Assembly (NCBI GenBank): GCA_963585895.1
Contig: OY757904.1
Span: 4,835,982 to 4,899,981, forward strand
DNA: 64,000 nt
Direction: 5' to 3'
Source of the DNA: Sepioteuthis lessoniana
Lineage: Eukaryota > Mollusca > Cephalopoda > Myopsida > Loliginidae
Made by a program: the position numbers and the translations under genes
In this document: positions 60,776 through 64,000 of the stretch, one piece after another
Layout: the number at the start of each line of letters is the position of its first letter
Position numbering within the stretch: the stretch's first letter is position 1
Notes under the pieces: model-generated
Database searches by the model: none
What the model was told of the DNA's origin: nothing
Seen by the model: only the letters and a program-made list of their open reading frames with translations

Positions 60776-61691
60776 GCTTGCTGAACCCAAGAACTACGCA
60801 GGGAAGCGGTGCCGAGCTCAGTGCTAACTCGGTTATCCCTGGTTATTCCACCCACATCTATGGGGAACCGCAACTTTAGGGACCTATAAAGAGAAGGGTG
60901 AACCAAGATAGGGACCCTCCCTGCACAAAAGGTAATACATTTCTTTAGTGAGGAGTGCTCCAACTCCGCCAACTTCATGCCCGTATCAGTCTGACAGACC
61001 GTACTCAAGAACTTCCACACGCCCTTGGTATGGTCGCCAGCTGACCGGACAAAAGTGGTCACCATGGCTGCACTCCTAAAGTTCGAAGGGTTGGCAATGT
61101 TCTTGTTGTTTATTTTTTCCAGGTTGAGCAGCGGCTTTAGTGCCTTCCGGAGCTGGAAGTCCCCAACTGCTTCCAGCTCCACCGTGCACAAAGCCGCTGC
61201 CCGCTGCATTTGTTCAATTGAAAGTTCATCCCCCAGCCGATTCGGTTTCTTTTTTCCGGCAGGAGGATTAGGTTTTCTTTTGGGTGACGGGATTGCAGGG
61301 AATAAGTCTTGGGATGAAAACTCTGAAGGACTGAGGGAGGGAAGGGATGGGGTTCGAGCTAAGCTCGAGGGCTGTGCCCTTTCTGCCGACTGTGATCTAG
61401 GCAGGGGGATTTTGTAAGGGCGGTGTGTTTATGGAGGAAATGTTCCTGTTGTGGTGAGAGAGGTGAAACGGCTGCCATTCGTTGGGGAGGTGACTGTAGA
61501 GTTATTTTTGGAGGGGGGAAGGTTGGTGGAGGTAGTGTTGATGTTGATGGTATCGCTGGAGGAGGTAGTTGTGGTTGTGGTTTTGTTTGGTGGGAAGGGC
61601 CTGCCTCTGGCTGGGGTTTATCTGGGCACAATTTTTTTGCTGCCCCTTCCCCACTGTCCCTTCTCCTTTTTAAATTAGTACTTGTTTCCAT
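60776..61691 (-). pseudogene. LINE ORF1 extra domain, unit A (first copy)
   Basis: Same layout as unit B: METSTNLKRRRDSGEG (Met at 61691), Pro-rich stretch (QPQLPPPAIPSTSTLPPPTF), KRKPNPPAGKKKPNRLGDEL, then LRKALKPLLNLEKINNKN, VTTFVRSAGDHTKGVWKFLS, LAELEHSSLKKCITFCAGRV, PILVHPSLYRSLKLRFPIDV, GGITRDNRVSTELGTASLRS. A frameshift lies about 61410-61360. Its end reads straight into unit B. Start-to-start distance between units is 944 bp; the shared block CGCAGGGAAGCGGTGCCGAG (plus strand) is at 60797 and 59937. Confidence 0.75.
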
Positions 61692-61702
61692 TTCCTCCTG
61701 GC

Positions 61703-62914
61703 TTACTGCTTTTTCTTTTTTAATTTTTTTGTTGCTGTTGGGGATACTGAAGATACTGACGATGCTGGTGTCTTTAAAGTTGCTGGTGTCTCTATATCTT
61801 TTGGTGAAGTTACTGTTGCTTTTGTTGGTGCTTTTGTTGGTACTTTTGTTGGTGTTGATTCCGGTGTAACTGATGGTTCTGTTGTTGTTGCTGCTGGTAA
61901 TGGAGTCTTGGTTTGTTTTTGAGGAGGGGATGAAATTGGGCTTTTTTCCCCCTGTTTGGGGGATCCCCTCCTCTTCCGGGTCACCTCGGACCAGCCCTCT
62001 CGATCATTTGTTTTGGGCTGACCCGGGTCCTGGGCCTCCGCTGTCTTACTGATGGTGGTGGTGGTGGTGGCTGTTGAAGCTGTTGTTGTTGTTACTACAT
62101 TTCCTGGCTTCTCGGGGCAAAACTTTGCTATGTGGCCTATTGTTTTACAGGACCAACATCTTGGTCTTCGCCCCTCCACCATTACAATCATCTGCCGGTC
62201 CCCACTGATCAGGGTCTCGGGGATGGCTTTGAAGCCATCCCTCGTCAGGCACAGCCGGAAGGTGTAATCCCCGTAGGCTGTCCCGGCCGGGGATCTGAGG
62301 AGGTGAAACTCCTCTACTTGGCCGTATGCGCTTAAATAAGCGGCCAACACCTCCCCAGTGATATGGGCCGGGACGTTACAAATGGTGACACCTAGCCTAC
62401 GGGTTCCCTTATATTCCGGCTGCAACCTGAAATGTTTGGTCGTTATATTGCTCGCCGCAAATTTAGCTGCTAGATCTTCTGTCGGAAGCAGGACATCCCA
62501 TGTCGCAAAACTTTTACGACAGAAGTACTGGCATGGGATGCCTGCCTTCCGCAACAGCTCCTCAAACGTCTCCTTCTTAAGCCCCACTAACCTCTTGGTC
62601 TTCAAGTCCGAAATGACCAGCGAGAGGATCCTGGGCGTGAGTTTTTCTACTAATTCAGGTATGGGTAGAATTTCATTACCCTTAAAGTACTTTGCGTACT
62701 TTTCTAACCTGTCTTTTTCATAATCTGCAGGACCTCTCTGCTGGCCCTTCCAGGTTGTGGGGCTCTTTTGTGCTGGCTGTATGGGGCTGTCTTGAGTTCC
62801 TTGTGAGTCTTGAGCATCAGTGGGGACCGGCAGCGAAGGCCAATTTGCCCCTATGAGGCTTTCTTGTGAGGGTTCTTCTTTAGCTTGTTCCTTTTTGGGG
62901 GTAGAACCCTCCAT
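61703..62914 (-). CDS. LINE ORF1 protein (RRM-like and CCHC knuckle)
   Basis: 403 residues from ATG 62914, in good context (GCAGCCATGG). Residues 1-60 are acidic/Gln-rich. 60-165 is helical-looking (YFKGNEILPIPELVEKLT). About 170-250 resembles an RRM fold (RRLGVTICNVPAHITGEVL, VEEFHLL, RQMIVMVEGRR). Residues 253-266 are a CX2CX4HX4C knuckle (CWSCKTIGHIAKFC). After that comes a Thr/Pro-rich tail ending PTATKKLKKKKQ. By analogy ORF1 binds the element's RNA in the particle that carries out transposition. The TAA at 61705-61703 lies 11 nt before the METS start of the next unit in another frame. Comparison with unit B, where KKQPEEMETS is continuous, suggests ORF1 originally ran on and was cut by a frameshift. 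Confidence 0.88.
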   Translation of the reverse strand: MEGSTPKKEQAKEEPSQESLIGANWPSLPVPTDAQDSQGTQDSPIQPAQKSPTTWKGQQRGPADYEKDRLEKYAKYFKGNEILPIPELVEKLTPRILSLVISDLKTKRLVGLKKETFEELLRKAGIPCQYFCRKSFATWDVLLPTEDLAAKFAASNITTKHFRLQPEYKGTRRLGVTICNVPAHITGEVLAAYLSAYGQVEEFHLLRSPAGTAYGDYTFRLCLTRDGFKAIPETLISGDRQMIVMVEGRRPRCWSCKTIGHIAKFCPEKPGNVVTTTTASTATTTTTISKTAEAQDPGQPKTNDREGWSEVTRKRRGSPKQGEKSPISSPPQKQTKTPLPAATTTEPSVTPESTPTKVPTKAPTKATVTSPKDIETPATLKTPASSVSSVSPTATKKLKKKKQ

Positions 62915-63290
62915 GGCTGCAGAAGGGATTGCGGCCAGGAGGGTAAAACTTTAGCCTCCACCTGTTGCAAGTGTGGAGGGGGGTTCTACTGTTCAAAAGA
63001 AGAATTAAAATTAAACTTTAGACACGTCAAAAAGAAAATTACTAAAGATCAGAATCAGTAGAAACCCCTGTAAAAAAGACACAAAAAATGTTGGTAAAAA
63101 TAAATAGTCCGACCACAAGAGATAGGGTTGACTGTTGGAAAAATAAAGATACAAGTGACAAAAACAAGTCGGACGAAAACGAAAACGTCACAAGTAATTC
63201 TCGGGTAAGGCTTGAGAAAAAAAAGAAAAGAAATAAAATTAAAGTTAAACAAAGAAAAAAAAATCAAGTCTTACCGAGATAACAACGTTT
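62915..63290 (-). other. LINE 5' leader
   Basis: Non-coding on the minus strand; AT-rich with an (ATT/GTT)-rich end near 63300. Contains a short GC-rich part just before the ORF1 start (62985-62920). An internal promoter is expected in such LINEs but I cannot point to one. Confidence 0.45.
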
Positions 63291-63300
63291 TTTAACTTGT

Positions 63301-63548
63301 AACAATAACAATAACAATATTAATTCAGGAAATAGCGACGTGTTAATGACGTGTGGGCTTATTGCCAGACTAATCTCCACTGCTGCCACAATGGCAGATG
63401 GAACAGCTCATTATGCTGAAAAGTTAGGTGATACCCAACAGTATTCGTGCGAGAGTGTGTGTGTGTGTGTGTGTGCACGCATAAAAGACTGAATTAATTC
63501 TTCAACTAGCACTGAGAAGCAAAATGGCCTCTATCATATGTATGTACG

Positions 63549-63587
<39 letters not shown>

Positions 63588-64000
63588 CTGAATTAACTCC
63601 TCAACTAGCATTGAGAAGCAGTTCGGCAAAATGGTGTCTGACATGAAAACATAAGTGCTCGTGTATGGAAACTAAACTGATTTCTATACCAAAACAAATG
63701 TGTTAATTTTTTATGCAAAAATGTTAGTATTTATATTTTTATTTTTATTGCATAATTGGGACATTCGCGTTAGTTTTAGAATTTTTTTCATATACTTTGC
63801 TGACGATAATATTTGACTCGCCGCGAAAAATTTGAAAGATGAAAACCCCAAATTATCTAAGAAATATTTTCCCAACAAGAAAATTAGAAATACAATTTCT
63901 TAGCCAATTAAAATTATAGATAAATCATCAACTTTAAAAATCTAATTTTAAGCCTACCTCAATCATATAAATAGGCAAAGAAATAAAAAGTTCTTCTGTA
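63301..64000. other. Right flank with duplicated segment and (TG)n
   Basis: GAAAGACTGAATTAA-TTCTTCAACTAGCA (63486-63514) recurs at 63583-63612 with four or so changes, so the segment including a (TG)n is tandemly duplicated. AAAATGGCCTCTATCATATG at 63523-63542 also occurs at 55383-55402 on the other side of the LINE. A small perfect hairpin TGCCACAATGGCA is at about 63384-63396. The last 350 bp are AT-rich and blank. Confidence 0.6.

Larger units (their letters stand above)
55640..63290 (-). mobile_element. Near full-length Tx1/L1-like LINE
   Basis: Non-LTR retrotransposon, minus strand, about 7.6 kb: a 5' leader (63290-62915), ORF1, a duplicated extra domain, ORF2 and a 3' region (56396 to about 55640). 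GC content is clearly higher than in the surrounding DNA. ORF2 has no frameshift and only two stops, so the copy is young relative to everything else here. Apurinic-type endonuclease N-terminal to RT, plus a CCHC-containing ORF1, supports the L1/Tx1 superfamily; Tx1-like is my best guess. Neither end is defined by a target duplication. Confidence 0.9.

Overview
This is a TE-rich, AT-rich animal genomic window with no recognisable intact host gene. Long (TA)n, (CA)n, (GA)n and (TTC/TTA)n tracts, tRNA-derived SINEs, RTE and Tx1/L1-like LINEs, Tc1/mariner elements, a Helitron and LTR retrotransposons all point to a lophotrochozoan. The particular mix of SINE and LINE families looks most like an octopus-type cephalopod. 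That assignment is inference from remembered repeat families, not from a search. I see no rRNA, functional tRNA, CRISPR array, operon or bacterial feature.

Layout. 0-2.4 kb: decayed Helitron Rep/helicase gene (minus strand), cut by the window edge, with a tandem-repeat N terminus, then a 66-67 bp minisatellite (2.46-2.86 kb). 4-6 kb: decayed RTE-type LINE (plus). 10.2 kb: SINE with a 17-bp target-site duplication. 12.6-13.5 kb: internally deleted DD34D mariner. 14.4-18.2 kb: degenerate LTR retrotransposon with two LTRs, gag and protease but no pol, holding a small hAT element. 20-30 kb: mostly unassigned AT-rich DNA with a SINE fragment, an RTE 3' end and small duplicated segments. 30.3-30.7 kb: N-terminal piece of a Tc1-like transposase. 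31.5-32.7 kb: decayed Tx1/L1-like LINE fragment. 37.3-38.6 kb: one (TA)n tract split by a SINE and a DD37D mariner-like element. 40-47 kb: several SINEs, a Ty3/gypsy element with short LTRs (41.2-45.7 kb) and a second copy of the deleted mariner (46.2-47.0 kb). 49-52.7 kb: very diverged satellite-like repeat, microsatellites and SINE pieces. 54.4 kb: SINE with a 14-bp target-site duplication. About 55.6-63.3 kb: a nearly full-length Tx1/L1-like LINE (minus), the best preserved coding sequence here.

The most interesting object is that LINE. ORF2 (apurinic-type endonuclease, reverse transcriptase, C-terminal zinc finger) is open for about 1,156 codons apart from two in-frame stops. Between the ORF1 RNA-binding/zinc-knuckle part and ORF2 lies a tandemly duplicated extra domain. 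Other points worth following are two mariner copies with the same internal deletion and telomere-like filler at the join, and nested insertions that give a relative order of transposition. All element boundaries without a stated target-site duplication are approximate, and all family names come from motif recognition only.
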